This document shows, piece after piece, positions 22,175-30,022 of a DNA stretch of 37,971 nucleotides. Every line of letters starts with the position of its first letter. The stretch's first letter is position 1. The stretch is taken from the NCBI GenBank assembly GCA_947460165.1, contig CANHKH010000002.1:1-37971 (forward strand). Reading direction: 5' to 3'. The position numbers and the translations under genes were made by a program. The DNA comes from Comamonadaceae bacterium. Its GTDB lineage: Bacteria > Pseudomonadota > Gammaproteobacteria > Burkholderiales > Burkholderiaceae_C. The notes below the pieces were generated by a model. It saw nothing but the letters and a program-made list of their open reading frames with translations. It searched no databases and was not told where the DNA came from.

Positions 22175-23292
22175 ACCAGCCCTACACCTTTTACGGCTGG
22201 CACGCCTCCTACTTTGCGGGCAAGGCGCGCACCTACCTGCATTACAAGCAAGTGCCCCTGGCCGAGCCCACGCTGACACTGTGGACGCTCATGGGCCCCG
22301 TCAAGCGCCACACCGGCGCGGCTGCCATGCCTGCGCTGCGCACGCCCACGGGGCAGTGGTTGTCGGACAGCAGCGAGATCATTGACCACATGGAAGCGGC
22401 CTTTCCCGAGCGGCCCGTGGTGCCCCAGACGCCTGTGCAGCGCTGCGTGTCTTACCTGCTGGAAGCTTGGTTTGACGAGTGGTGGATTCCCATGGCCATG
22501 CACTCGCGCTGGAGCTACCCCGAGAATTACCAAGATCTCTTCAGGCGCGACGTGGGCAACCAGCTCATGCCCGGCTTTCCCCGCCTGGCCAAAAACATGG
22601 CAGTCGACCACGTGGCCCGCATGCTGCGCGGCATGTGCCCGGCCGTCGGCATACGCCCCGAGCAGCTGGGCTGGCTCAACAGCTGGAGCGAGCATGCGCT
22701 GGACTTGCTGCACACCCACTTGCAGGCCCAGCCCTATCTGTTGGGAAGCCGCCCCAGCCTGGCCGACTTTGCCCTGGCTGGGCCCATGTACGGCCACCTG
22801 GCCCGCGATCCCTGGCCTGCCCGCGAATGGGTGGCCCCTAGGCCCGCTCTGCGGCAATGGACAGACCGCATGGCCCAGCCGCCTGCGCACGCAGCGCAGG
22901 GCGAGCTCACGCCGGACGATGACATTCCCACCACGCTGGTGCCCCTCTTGCAGCTGGTGCTCAGTGAATTCACGCCTTTTGTGCAAGGCATACAGGCCCA
23001 AGTGCAGGCCCTGTCTGCCACCTGGCCCCCAGGCAAAACCCTGCCTCGCGGGCTGGCCGACGTGTGCGTGAACACCCCACAAGGTCGCTTTTGCCGCGCC
23101 GCCTTGCCCTACACCTTGTGGATGGTGCAGCGTCTGCAAAGCGTGTTTGCCAGCCTGCCACAGGCCGAGCAAGCCCGCGTGCGCCTGGCTTTTGCCAGCT
23201 GGGGCAGTGATGCGCTGCTGACCATGCCTGTGCCCAAGCTGGAGCGGCGGGCGCTGCGGGTGGCGCTGGCCATGGACCAGCCACAGGCCTGA
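22171..23292 (+). CDS. Glutathione S-transferase-like protein, extended
   Basis: The 373-residue protein starts with a GST-type thioredoxin domain (FYGWHASYFAGKARTYLHYKQVP, then MPALRTPTGQWLSDSSEIIDHMEAAFP, which contains the cis-Pro and the glutathione gamma-glutamyl contact SSEI). A helical domain follows, with LLGSRPSLADFALAGPMYGHL matching the usual N-capping and core segment of GSTs. About 150 extra residues follow, roughly double the helical part of a normal 200-residue GST; their role is unknown. The ATG overlaps the monooxygenase stop (ATGA), so an ATG at 22150 is not preferred. It is the last gene of the operon. Glutathione conjugation, reductive cleavage or isomerisation are all possible. 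Confidence 0.85.
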   Translation: MNQPYTFYGWHASYFAGKARTYLHYKQVPLAEPTLTLWTLMGPVKRHTGAAAMPALRTPTGQWLSDSSEIIDHMEAAFPERPVVPQTPVQRCVSYLLEAWFDEWWIPMAMHSRWSYPENYQDLFRRDVGNQLMPGFPRLAKNMAVDHVARMLRGMCPAVGIRPEQLGWLNSWSEHALDLLHTHLQAQPYLLGSRPSLADFALAGPMYGHLARDPWPAREWVAPRPALRQWTDRMAQPPAHAAQGELTPDDDIPTTLVPLLQLVLSEFTPFVQGIQAQVQALSATWPPGKTLPRGLADVCVNTPQGRFCRAALPYTLWMVQRLQSVFASLPQAEQARVRLAFASWGSDALLTMPVPKLERRALRVALAMDQPQA

Positions 23293-23348
23293 GGTCTGGC
23301 CACGCGCAGCGCGCGAGCACCTGTCTTGCCCATGCCAGAATCCTCGCC

Positions 23349-23990
23349 ATGGAACTGGTCACCTTCTTCATCGACTTCATCTTGCACGTGGACCGCTACT
23401 TAGAGGCCTTCACGCGGGACCATGGCACCTGGGTGTATGCGCTGCTGTTTGCCATTGTTTTTGTAGAGACTGGCGTGGTGGTGATGCCCTTTTTGCCGGG
23501 GGATTCGCTGCTGTTCATCACCGGGGCGCTGGCGGGGGCGGGTTTGTTGAGCTTGCCATGGGTCATGGCGCTGCTGCTGCTGGCGGCCATCTTGGGCGAC
23601 CAGTGCAATTACCTCATAGGCCGACGGGTGGGGCCCAAGGTGTTTCAGTGGCCGCAGTCGCGCTTTTTCAACCGACAGGCCTTTGACCAGGCGCACCGGT
23701 TTTACGAGCGCTACGGTGGCATCACCATTGTGATTGCGCGCTTCATGCCTTTTGTGCGCACCTTTGCGCCTTTTGTGGCCGGTGTGGCCGAGATGGGCCG
23801 GGCCAAGTTCAGCGCCTACAACGTGGGCGGGGCACTGCTGTGGGTGCTGGGTTTGTGTGGGGCAGGTTACCTGTTTGGCAACCTGGCCTGGGTGCAGCAG
23901 CACCTGAGCAAAATCATTTGGGCGCTGATCATCGTGCCGGGTGTGCTGGCCATGCTGGGCGCCTGGCGTGCCCGCCGCGCGGCGTCCTGA
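23349..23990 (+). CDS. DedA family membrane protein
   Basis: This 213-residue membrane protein belongs to the DedA/VTT family of lipid scramblase/transporter-like proteins. Characteristic segments are FVETGVVVMPFLPGDSLLFITGALAG (conserved Glu and PGD in the first re-entrant region) and RFMPFVRTFAPFVAGVAEM (Arg and Pro motif of the second). Several hydrophobic spans run through the chain, and it ends in a basic tail. Bacterial DedA proteins help membrane homeostasis, undecaprenyl phosphate recycling and drug resistance. It lies 56 bases after the GST-like gene on the same strand and could be read through from it, but family members are usually housekeeping. Confidence 0.93.
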   Translation: MELVTFFIDFILHVDRYLEAFTRDHGTWVYALLFAIVFVETGVVVMPFLPGDSLLFITGALAGAGLLSLPWVMALLLLAAILGDQCNYLIGRRVGPKVFQWPQSRFFNRQAFDQAHRFYERYGGITIVIARFMPFVRTFAPFVAGVAEMGRAKFSAYNVGGALLWVLGLCGAGYLFGNLAWVQQHLSKIIWALIIVPGVLAMLGAWRARRAAS

Positions 23991-23996
23991 AGCGCC

Positions 23997-25376
23997 TCAA
24001 ATGGCCCGGTTGCGGGCCAGCGGCGGGTTGCGGGCAAAGTAGCGCTCTATGCCGCGCATCAGGGCGTCGGCCAGCTTGTTCTGAAAAGCGGGGTCGCGCA
24101 ACCTTTCTTCTTCGTCTGGGTTGCTGATGAAGGCTGTTTCCACCAGCACGCTGGGGATGTCTGGCGCCTTGAGCACCGCAAAGCCCGCTTGCTCTACCCG
24201 CGGCTTGTGCAGCTTGCCCACGCGGCCAATTTCACCCAGCATGGCGCCGCCCAACTGCAAGCTGTCGTTGATTTGCGCGGTGGTGCTCATGTCCAGCAGG
24301 GTCTGGCGCAGGGCTTGGTCGCGCACCTGAATGTTCACCCCACCCACGCCGTCGGCGGCGTTTTCCTTGTCGGCCAGCCAACGCGCGGCACTGCTGGAGG
24401 CGCCGCGCTCGCTGAGCACAAACACGCTGGCGCCTTGCGGGCGCTGTGAGTAAAAAGCATCGGCATGGATGCTGATAAAGAGGTCGGCCTGCACCCGCCT
24501 GGCTTTTTGCACGCGCACATGCAGGGGCACAAAAAAGTCGCCATCGCGCGTGAGGTAGGCGCGCATGTGGGGCCGCTCGTTGATGCGTTCGCGCAGCAAC
24601 TGGGCCACTTGCAAGACCACGTCTTTTTCTCGCGTGCCGCCCGGGCCAATGGCGCCAGGGTCTTCACCGCCGTGGCCGGGGTCCAGGGCCACGATGATGA
24701 GCCTGTCTGTCTTGGCTGGCCCAGCTTTGGCCAGGGGCGCTGCGGGGCCGCTTGGTGACGGAACAGGCCCAGGCCCAGGCTTGCGTTTGGCGTGCTCGGC
24801 CATGAGCTCGCCCAAGGGATCGGCCGGGGCGGCGCTGTCTGGCGAGGAACTGCTCGATGGGCTGGTGCCAGCGCCGTCCCGCATTTTTTCGGCAATCAGG
24901 GCCTCCAGCGGGTCTGTCGCTTGGGTGGGGTAGAGGTCCATCACCAACCGGTGCTGGTAGGGCGCCACCGGCTTGAGACTGAACACCTGCGGCTGCACCG
25001 CTTGCTTGAGGTCTATCACCAAGCGCACCACCCCAGGGGCATTTTGGCCCACGCGAATGCTGGCGATGTTGGGGTCGTCTGCCCTGACCTTGGCCACCAA
25101 CTCCTTGAGCGCGGGCTGCAGGTCCAGTCCCGTGATGTCTATGGCCAAGCGGGGCGGGTCGGGGATCAGCCATTGCCGCGCCCGAATCGGCTCGTCAGAC
25201 TCCAGCGTCACGCGGGTGTAGTCTTTGGCGGGCCACACCCGCACAGCCACCAGCTCGGCCCCCTGGGCAATCTCGCGGCTGCCCAGCAGCAGCACCAAGC
25301 TGCCCGCTTGCAGCAGTTGGCGCCTGTGCCACAGACGGGTCTGATTGGGCTGGCCTTTGTCAAAAGACAAGCTCAT
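23997..25376 (-). CDS. amiC: N-acetylmuramoyl-L-alanine amidase
   Basis: The 459-residue cell-wall hydrolase cuts the bond between MurNAc and the stem peptide, mainly during daughter-cell separation. It has an N-terminal export signal with a RR pair (LWHRRQLLQAGSLVLLLG, compatible with Tat export), an AMIN domain (about 45-155) for septal targeting, a low-complexity Ser/Pro linker (about 180-240), and an Amidase_3 domain. Zinc ligands are seen in DPGHGGEDPGAIG, TREKDVVL and ISIHADAF, with the catalytic Glu in VLVETAFISN. The start overlaps the tsaE stop (ATGA). The tsaE-amidase pair matches the tsaE-amiB pair of enterobacteria. Confidence 0.93.
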   Translation of the reverse strand: MSLSFDKGQPNQTRLWHRRQLLQAGSLVLLLGSREIAQGAELVAVRVWPAKDYTRVTLESDEPIRARQWLIPDPPRLAIDITGLDLQPALKELVAKVRADDPNIASIRVGQNAPGVVRLVIDLKQAVQPQVFSLKPVAPYQHRLVMDLYPTQATDPLEALIAEKMRDGAGTSPSSSSSPDSAAPADPLGELMAEHAKRKPGPGPVPSPSGPAAPLAKAGPAKTDRLIIVALDPGHGGEDPGAIGPGGTREKDVVLQVAQLLRERINERPHMRAYLTRDGDFFVPLHVRVQKARRVQADLFISIHADAFYSQRPQGASVFVLSERGASSSAARWLADKENAADGVGGVNIQVRDQALRQTLLDMSTTAQINDSLQLGGAMLGEIGRVGKLHKPRVEQAGFAVLKAPDIPSVLVETAFISNPDEEERLRDPAFQNKLADALMRGIERYFARNPPLARNRAI

Positions 25377-25897
25377 TGCACACCCTTGAGCAGCGCATCG
25401 CCCTTGGCGCTGAAGCTGCTCATCTTCACTTGCCTGGGGCAGTCGGTGTGCCCTGCCTCGCTGGCCAGGCTGTGTATGTCCAGCACCAGATCGGGCGTGG
25501 GCAGGCGGTCTTGGGCTTTGTCTGGCCACTCGACCAGCTTCAAGCCGGGGGCGGCAAACAGGTCCCTGAAGCCCGCTTCTTCCCATTCGTCTGGGTCGTT
25601 GAAGCGGTAAAAGTCGAAGTGGGCCACGGCCAAGTCAGCTCCTGCCGGTTTGACCGCATAAGTTTCAACCACGGCATAGGTGGGGCTTTTGATGCGGCCG
25701 GTCACGCCCAGGGCCTGCAGCAGGTGGCGCGCCAAGGTGGTTTTGCCCGCGCCCAAGTTGCCGCGCAACTCGATCAAGGCATCGCCTGGCGGCTGCAATG
25801 TGAGCAGCGCGCGGGCCAGCAGTTGGGCAAAGGCTTGGGTGTCCCGCTCCTGGCGCCAGACGGTGCTTTCTACAATGCCGTGATGCAAGGCGGCCAT
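25373..25897 (-). CDS. tsaE: tRNA threonylcarbamoyladenosine biosynthesis ATPase TsaE
   Basis: The 174-residue protein is the ATPase of the t6A synthesis complex with TsaB and TsaD, which modifies A37 of tRNAs reading ANN codons. It has the Walker A motif GNLGAGKTT, then IKSPTYAVVETY and FDFYRF, LVEWPDKAQDRLP, all family hallmarks. The ATG at 25897 is preferred; an upstream extension to 25948 lies inside queG on the other strand. Its 5' end overlaps the start of queG by 15 bases, head to head. It shares a 4-base overlap with the amidase gene. Confidence 0.95.
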   Translation of the reverse strand: MAALHHGIVESTVWRQERDTQAFAQLLARALLTLQPPGDALIELRGNLGAGKTTLARHLLQALGVTGRIKSPTYAVVETYAVKPAGADLAVAHFDFYRFNDPDEWEEAGFRDLFAAPGLKLVEWPDKAQDRLPTPDLVLDIHSLASEAGHTDCPRQVKMSSFSAKGDALLKGVQ

Positions 25898-26956
25898 GAG
25901 GTGTTGGTGTTGATTCGGGACTGGGCAAAAGCGCTCGGATTCTCGCAAATCGGTGTGGCCGGCGTGAACCTGAGCTCGGCCGAGGCAGGATTATCGGCTT
26001 GGCTGGCCGCAGGCTTTCATGGACAGATGGAATACATGGCCGCGCACGGCTTAAAGCGCGCCCGCCCGGCCGAACTTGTGCCCGGCACGGTCAGCGTCAT
26101 CACCGCCCGCATGGACTACCTGCCGCGCCAGCGCACCAGTGACTGGGCCGAGCAAGAACTGGATCGCCTGCAGCGCCCGGGCGAGGCCGTGGTGTCGGTG
26201 TACGCCCGTGGCCGGGACTACCACAAGGTGCTGCGTTCTCGCCTGGCCCAGTTGGGCGAGCGCATTGCCGCCCATGTGCAGCCGCTGGGCCACCGCGCTT
26301 TCACCGATTCAGCCCCTGTGATGGAGGCTGAATTGGCCAGCCGCAGCGGCCTGGGTTGGCGTGGCAAGCACACGCTGGTGCTCAGCCGCGAGGCGGGCTC
26401 CATGTTTTTTTTGGGCGAAATTTTTGTGGACATGGCGCTGCCGACCACCGAGCCGGTGGCGGGCCACTGCGGCAGCTGCAGCGCCTGCATGGACCTGTGC
26501 CCCACGGGCGCCATCGTGGGGCCACAGCGCCTGGACGCCAGGCGCTGCATTTCTTACCTCACCATTGAGCACGCAGGCGCCATCCCCCAAGAGCTGCGCC
26601 CGCTCATGGGCAACCGCATTTACGGCTGCGACGACTGTCAGCTGGTCTGCCCCTGGAACAAATATGCCCAGCGCTCGACCTTGTCCGACTTTGACGAGCG
26701 AGCCCCCGTGACAGGCCAGACCTTGCTGGCCGTGTGGCAGTGGAGCGAGGGTGATTTTTTGCGCCACACCGAGGGCAGCCCCCTGCGCCGCATCGGCCAT
26801 GAGCGCTGGTTGCGCAATGTGGCCGTGGCCTTGGGCAATGCTCTCCGGGCAGGGGGGGAACAAGCGCCCGCCATTCGGCAGGCCCTGAGCTTGCGCGCCC
26901 AAGACCCCAGCGACTTGGTGCGCGAGCATGTGCGCTGGGCCCTGGCCCAAGGCTGA
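25883..26956 (+). CDS. queG: Epoxyqueuosine reductase QueG
   Basis: The 357-residue cobalamin- and iron-sulfur-dependent enzyme reduces epoxyqueuosine to queuosine in tRNA, the last step of queuosine synthesis. Two [4Fe-4S] motifs are seen: CGSCSACMDLCP (196-207) and CDDCQLVCPWN (249-259), each with a further cysteine. The catalytic aspartate lies in TDSAPVMEAELA (Asp142). A C-terminal HEAT-like segment follows (residues 300-357). The ATG at 25883 is chosen because family similarity begins at LVLIRDWAKALGFSQIG; downstream GTG/TTG codons (25898-25911) remain possible. It is divergent from tsaE with overlapping 5' ends, as in enterobacterial genomes where queG faces the tsaE operon. Confidence 0.94.
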   Translation: MQGGHEVLVLIRDWAKALGFSQIGVAGVNLSSAEAGLSAWLAAGFHGQMEYMAAHGLKRARPAELVPGTVSVITARMDYLPRQRTSDWAEQELDRLQRPGEAVVSVYARGRDYHKVLRSRLAQLGERIAAHVQPLGHRAFTDSAPVMEAELASRSGLGWRGKHTLVLSREAGSMFFLGEIFVDMALPTTEPVAGHCGSCSACMDLCPTGAIVGPQRLDARRCISYLTIEHAGAIPQELRPLMGNRIYGCDDCQLVCPWNKYAQRSTLSDFDERAPVTGQTLLAVWQWSEGDFLRHTEGSPLRRIGHERWLRNVAVALGNALRAGGEQAPAIRQALSLRAQDPSDLVREHVRWALAQG

Positions 26957-26965
26957 GCCTGGGTC

Positions 26966-27901
26966 TCAGCGCCCCGCCAGCCCCACCGCAAAAGGCAGGC
27001 TGAGCAGGGCCGCCAAGGTCGACAGCGTCACCAAGCCGGCCACCATGGGGCCGTTGTAGCCCATGCGGGCAGCCAGCACGTAGCAGGTCGAAGCCGTGGG
27101 CAGGGCTGAAAAAGCCAGCAAGACCGTGGCCTGCACTTGACTCAGACCCAGCAAGCGGCCCACACCAAAGGCCACCAGCGGCAAGGCCAGGTGCTTGATG
27201 GTCAGCACACTCACGGCCAAGACCTTGACGCGCGCCAGCGAGCCCAGCTGCAGGCCAGCGCCTGCGGCCATCAAGCCCAAGATCAAGGACGAGGCGCCTA
27301 TGCGGCTGACGCTGGGTTCCAGCCATGCGGGCATTCGAAAACCCAGCAAATTGGCGACCAAGCCCGAGGCGGTGGCAATGATCAGCGGGTTGCGCAACAG
27401 TTCGCGGCCAAAGTGGGTTTGCGACTGGCGGGCCATGGGCCAGACTGCGCCCATGTTGAAAATCGGCACGCACACGCCGATGAGCACCGCAATCAGCAGC
27501 AGCCCCTCGGCGCCGGCCAAGCGCTCGGCCATGGCCAGGCCAATGAAGGAGTTGAACCGAAAACCCACTTGCGCGGCGCCCGCATGCTCGCGCGCGTCGA
27601 TGTGCCGGCCCAAAAAAGGCAGGTGGGGCAGGGCGTAAGACAGGCCAATGCCCGCAGCCGCCACCGTCAGCCCGCCTGCAATGAGGTGCGAGGCGGCCCC
27701 CAGGTCCAGCGGGCTTTTCACCACCGAGTGAAACAGCAGGACAGGGAACAGGAAAAAGTACACCAGCTTGTCCACTTGCGTCCACACCGTGCGGTCCAGC
27801 GCGGTGAAGCGGCACACCAGGTAGCCACACAAAATCAGCGAAAAGTCCGGAAGCAGCAGTTGCAGGTAGTTCACGCGGGGGAGGATAACCGCAGTGGGCA
27901 C
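26966..27901 (-). CDS. AEC (auxin efflux carrier) family transporter
   Basis: The 311-residue integral membrane protein belongs to the AEC family, whose bacterial members carry malonate, malate or other carboxylates. It has about ten hydrophobic spans. Recognisable segments are LLPDFSLILCGYLVCR at the start, the RFNSFIGLAMAERL half-site, NPLIIATASGLVANLLG, and SALPTASTCYVLAARMG in the second half. The GTG at 27901 has GGGGA upstream; a second GTG at 27874 is closer to the usual family start but has no ribosome site. It is divergent from a Bug binding-protein gene, with an inverted repeat in between. Confidence 0.9.
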   Translation of the reverse strand: MPTAVILPRVNYLQLLLPDFSLILCGYLVCRFTALDRTVWTQVDKLVYFFLFPVLLFHSVVKSPLDLGAASHLIAGGLTVAAAGIGLSYALPHLPFLGRHIDAREHAGAAQVGFRFNSFIGLAMAERLAGAEGLLLIAVLIGVCVPIFNMGAVWPMARQSQTHFGRELLRNPLIIATASGLVANLLGFRMPAWLEPSVSRIGASSLILGLMAAGAGLQLGSLARVKVLAVSVLTIKHLALPLVAFGVGRLLGLSQVQATVLLAFSALPTASTCYVLAARMGYNGPMVAGLVTLSTLAALLSLPFAVGLAGR

Positions 27902-27940
27902 GCGGTCCCCGATGCGAAGCGTCTACTTCATGCTGTCAGG

Positions 27941-27975
27941 GTAATTCACCGATGTCGAATGGCTGGGTGAATTAC
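27941..27975. promoter_or_regulatory. 10-bp inverted repeat in the divergent AEC/Bug intergenic region
   Basis: GTAATTCACC (27941-27950) and GGTGAATTAC (27966-27975) are exact reverse complements 15 bases apart. The element sits in the 141-base gap between the AEC transporter and the Bug gene. Arms repeating about every 25 bp would place both on one face of the DNA helix roughly, as expected for a dimeric or tetrameric regulator. No regulator gene adjoins. A hairpin in the Bug leader RNA is the alternative if transcription starts upstream. Confidence 0.5.
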
Positions 27976-28042
27976 GATATGCGTCAATTTCGCAACTGAG
28001 TGCGAGCCACCGCTTCACCCACTTACTCCTAAGGATTCGTGT

Positions 28043-29020
28043 ATGTCAAAGTTTTGCATTTTGTCGAACAAAGCCCTGACCTTGGCCCTGACCCTGGCCG
28101 CAGGATCGGTGTGGGCCCAGGCCTACCCCAACAAAGCCGTCAAATTGGTGGTGCCCTTTGCACCCGGCGGCACCACGGACATTGTGGCGCGCGTGATTGC
28201 TGAGCCTTTGGGTCGGGCCCTGGGCCAAAGTGTGGTGGTGGAAAACCGCGCCGGTGGTGGCGGTTTGGTGGGGGCGGCCGAGACGGTCAAGTCCGCGCCC
28301 GACGGCTACTCGCTGGGCATGGCCACGGTGTCGACCACGGCTTCTAACCCGGCCATCAACCCCAAAACGCCCTACAACCCGCTGACGGACTTCACGCCCA
28401 TCATCAACATTGCGGCCACCCCCAACATCATTGCGGTGCACCCCAGCTTTCCGGCCAAAAACTACCCAGAGTTCTTGGCCGAGCTCAAGCGCAACCCGGG
28501 CAAGTACTCTTACTCTTCGTCGGGCACGGGCGGCATTGGTCACCTGCAGACCGAGCTCTTCAAAAACCTCACCCGCACCTTCATCACCCACATTCCTTAC
28601 CGGGGTGCGGGTCCGGCCTTGAACGACACGGTGGCCGGTCAGGTGCAGATTATTTTTGACAACCTGCCTTCTGCGCTGCCCTTTATCCAGCAGGGCAGGC
28701 TGGTGCCCATTGTGGTGGCTGCGCCCCAGCGCTTGACGGTGTTGCCCAATGTGCCCACCTTCAAAGAAGTGGGTCTGGAGCCGGTGAACCGCATGGCTTA
28801 TTACGGCATCTTGGGCCCCAAGGGCTTGTCCAAGGAGGTGGTGGACAAAATCAGCGCGGGCACCCGCAAAGCGCTTGAAGACCCGGCCGTGCGCAAGCGC
28901 ATTGAGGACACGGGCTCGCTCATCGTGGCCAACACGCCCGAGCAGTTTGTGGCCCAAATCAAGGCCGAGTTCGAGGTCTACAAAGGCGTGGTGGAAAGCG
29001 CCAAGCTCAAGCTGGACTGA
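28043..29020 (+). CDS. Bug/TctC-family periplasmic substrate-binding protein
   Basis: The 325-residue protein has an N-terminal signal peptide (ALTLALTLAAGSVWAQA), then YPNKAVKLVVPFAPGGTTDIVARVIAEPL and VVVENRAGGGGLVGAAETVKSAPDGYS, the Bug ligand-binding start. AAGGA lies 8 bases before the ATG. It is the third Bug gene in the window, clearly different from the tandem pair at 3684-5643. No TctA/TctB permease is present, but the divergent AEC carrier is the only transporter next to it. Linking the two as one uptake system would be a guess, since Bug receptors normally pair with TTT permeases. The xerD gene follows on the same strand after a strong hairpin. Confidence 0.93.
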   Translation: MSKFCILSNKALTLALTLAAGSVWAQAYPNKAVKLVVPFAPGGTTDIVARVIAEPLGRALGQSVVVENRAGGGGLVGAAETVKSAPDGYSLGMATVSTTASNPAINPKTPYNPLTDFTPIINIAATPNIIAVHPSFPAKNYPEFLAELKRNPGKYSYSSSGTGGIGHLQTELFKNLTRTFITHIPYRGAGPALNDTVAGQVQIIFDNLPSALPFIQQGRLVPIVVAAPQRLTVLPNVPTFKEVGLEPVNRMAYYGILGPKGLSKEVVDKISAGTRKALEDPAVRKRIEDTGSLIVANTPEQFVAQIKAEFEVYKGVVESAKLKLD

Positions 29021-29077
29021 TTCGCAGCTGGCCAGAGTTCTTGCGCAAGGCAAGAGCTCTTTTGCAAGCTCAAGCGT

Positions 29078-29109
29078 GCGGGTTGGGCTGCTCTTTCAGC
29101 CTGACCCGC
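29078..29109 (+). repeat. Stable 13-bp hairpin between the Bug and xerD genes
   Basis: GCGGGTTGGGCTG (29078-29090), a 6-base loop CTCTTT, and CAGCCTGACCCGC (29097-29109) pair along all 13 positions if two G-U pairs are allowed. No T-run follows, so it is not a standard intrinsic terminator. It lies 16 bases before the xerD ATG, close enough to affect ribosome access. A 10-base palindrome, AAGAGCTCTT, lies just upstream at 29052-29061. Confidence 0.5.
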
Positions 29110-29125
29110 CCCGCACCACAAGCTC

Positions 29126-30022
29126 ATGGATTCCGACTCCGGCATTGACGCCTTCATTGATGCCCTGTGGCTGGAAGAGGGCTTGGCCGCCAATTCATTG
29201 GCCGCTTACAGGCGCGACCTCAAGCTCTACGCGCAGTGGCTGGCCGGGCTGGCCCCTGCCAGGCGCCTGGACGACAGCCGAGAGCTCGAACTCAACGAAT
29301 ACTTTGCACACCGGCACGCGCACAGCAAAGCCACCTCGTCCAACCGCAGGCTCACGGTGTTCAAGCGCTACTTTCGCTGGGCGCTGCGCGAGGGCCGCCT
29401 GAGCGCAGACCCCACGCTCAAGCTGCAGTCGGCCCGGCAGGCGCTGCGCGTGCCCAAGTCTCTGAGTGAAAAGCAAGTCGATGAACTGTTGGGCGCCCCC
29501 GACCTGGCCACCCCTTTGGGCCTGCGCGACAAGGCCATGCTGGAGCTGATGTATGCCAGCGGCTTGCGGGTCAGCGAGTTGGTGGGGCTCAAGACCTTTC
29601 ATGTGGGCTTGAACGAGGGCGTGCTGCGCGTCATGGGCAAAGGCGGCAAAGAGCGCTTGGTGCCTTTTGGTGCGGTGGCCCGCGAGCATCTGGACGCCTT
29701 TATGCGCGAGGGCAGGGCCGCCATTTTGGCCGGGTGCCAAAGCGACGATTTGTTTGTCACCGGCCGGGGATCTGGCATGAGCCGGGTGATGTTTTGGATG
29801 CTGGTCAAAAAATACGCCGTGTTGGCCGGCATCACGGCGCCGCTGTCGCCGCACACTTTGCGCCATGCCTTTGCCACGCACTTGCTCAACCACGGCGCCG
29901 ACCTGCGCGCCGTGCAAATGCTGCTGGGCCATGCCGATATTTCCACCACCACCATCTACACCCACGTGGCGCGCGAGCGGCTCAAAAACCTGCACGCGGT
30001 GCACCACCCGCGCGGCACTTGA
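29126..30022 (+). CDS. xerD: Tyrosine recombinase XerD
   Basis: The 298-residue site-specific recombinase works with XerC at dif to resolve chromosome dimers. All catalytic residues are visible: Arg148 (SGLRVSEL), Lys172/175 (GKGGKERLVP), His243 and Arg246 (SPHTLRHAFATHLL), His269 (LLGHADIS) and the nucleophile Tyr278 (TTTIYTHV). Length and the N-terminal SAM-like domain fit XerD better than a phage integrase, and no other phage genes or att sites are nearby. It ends one base before the stop codon of cfa on the other strand, so the two genes converge without a gap. Confidence 0.93.
   Translation: MDSDSGIDAFIDALWLEEGLAANSLAAYRRDLKLYAQWLAGLAPARRLDDSRELELNEYFAHRHAHSKATSSNRRLTVFKRYFRWALREGRLSADPTLKLQSARQALRVPKSLSEKQVDELLGAPDLATPLGLRDKAMLELMYASGLRVSELVGLKTFHVGLNEGVLRVMGKGGKERLVPFGAVAREHLDAFMREGRAAILAGCQSDDLFVTGRGSGMSRVMFWMLVKKYAVLAGITAPLSPHTLRHAFATHLLNHGADLRAVQMLLGHADISTTTIYTHVARERLKNLHAVHHPRGT

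Noticed and set aside
29126..30022. Tyrosine recombinase as a sign of an integrated element
   Set aside because: Full XerD length and motifs, housekeeping neighbours, no tRNA target, direct repeats or other mobile genes nearby.
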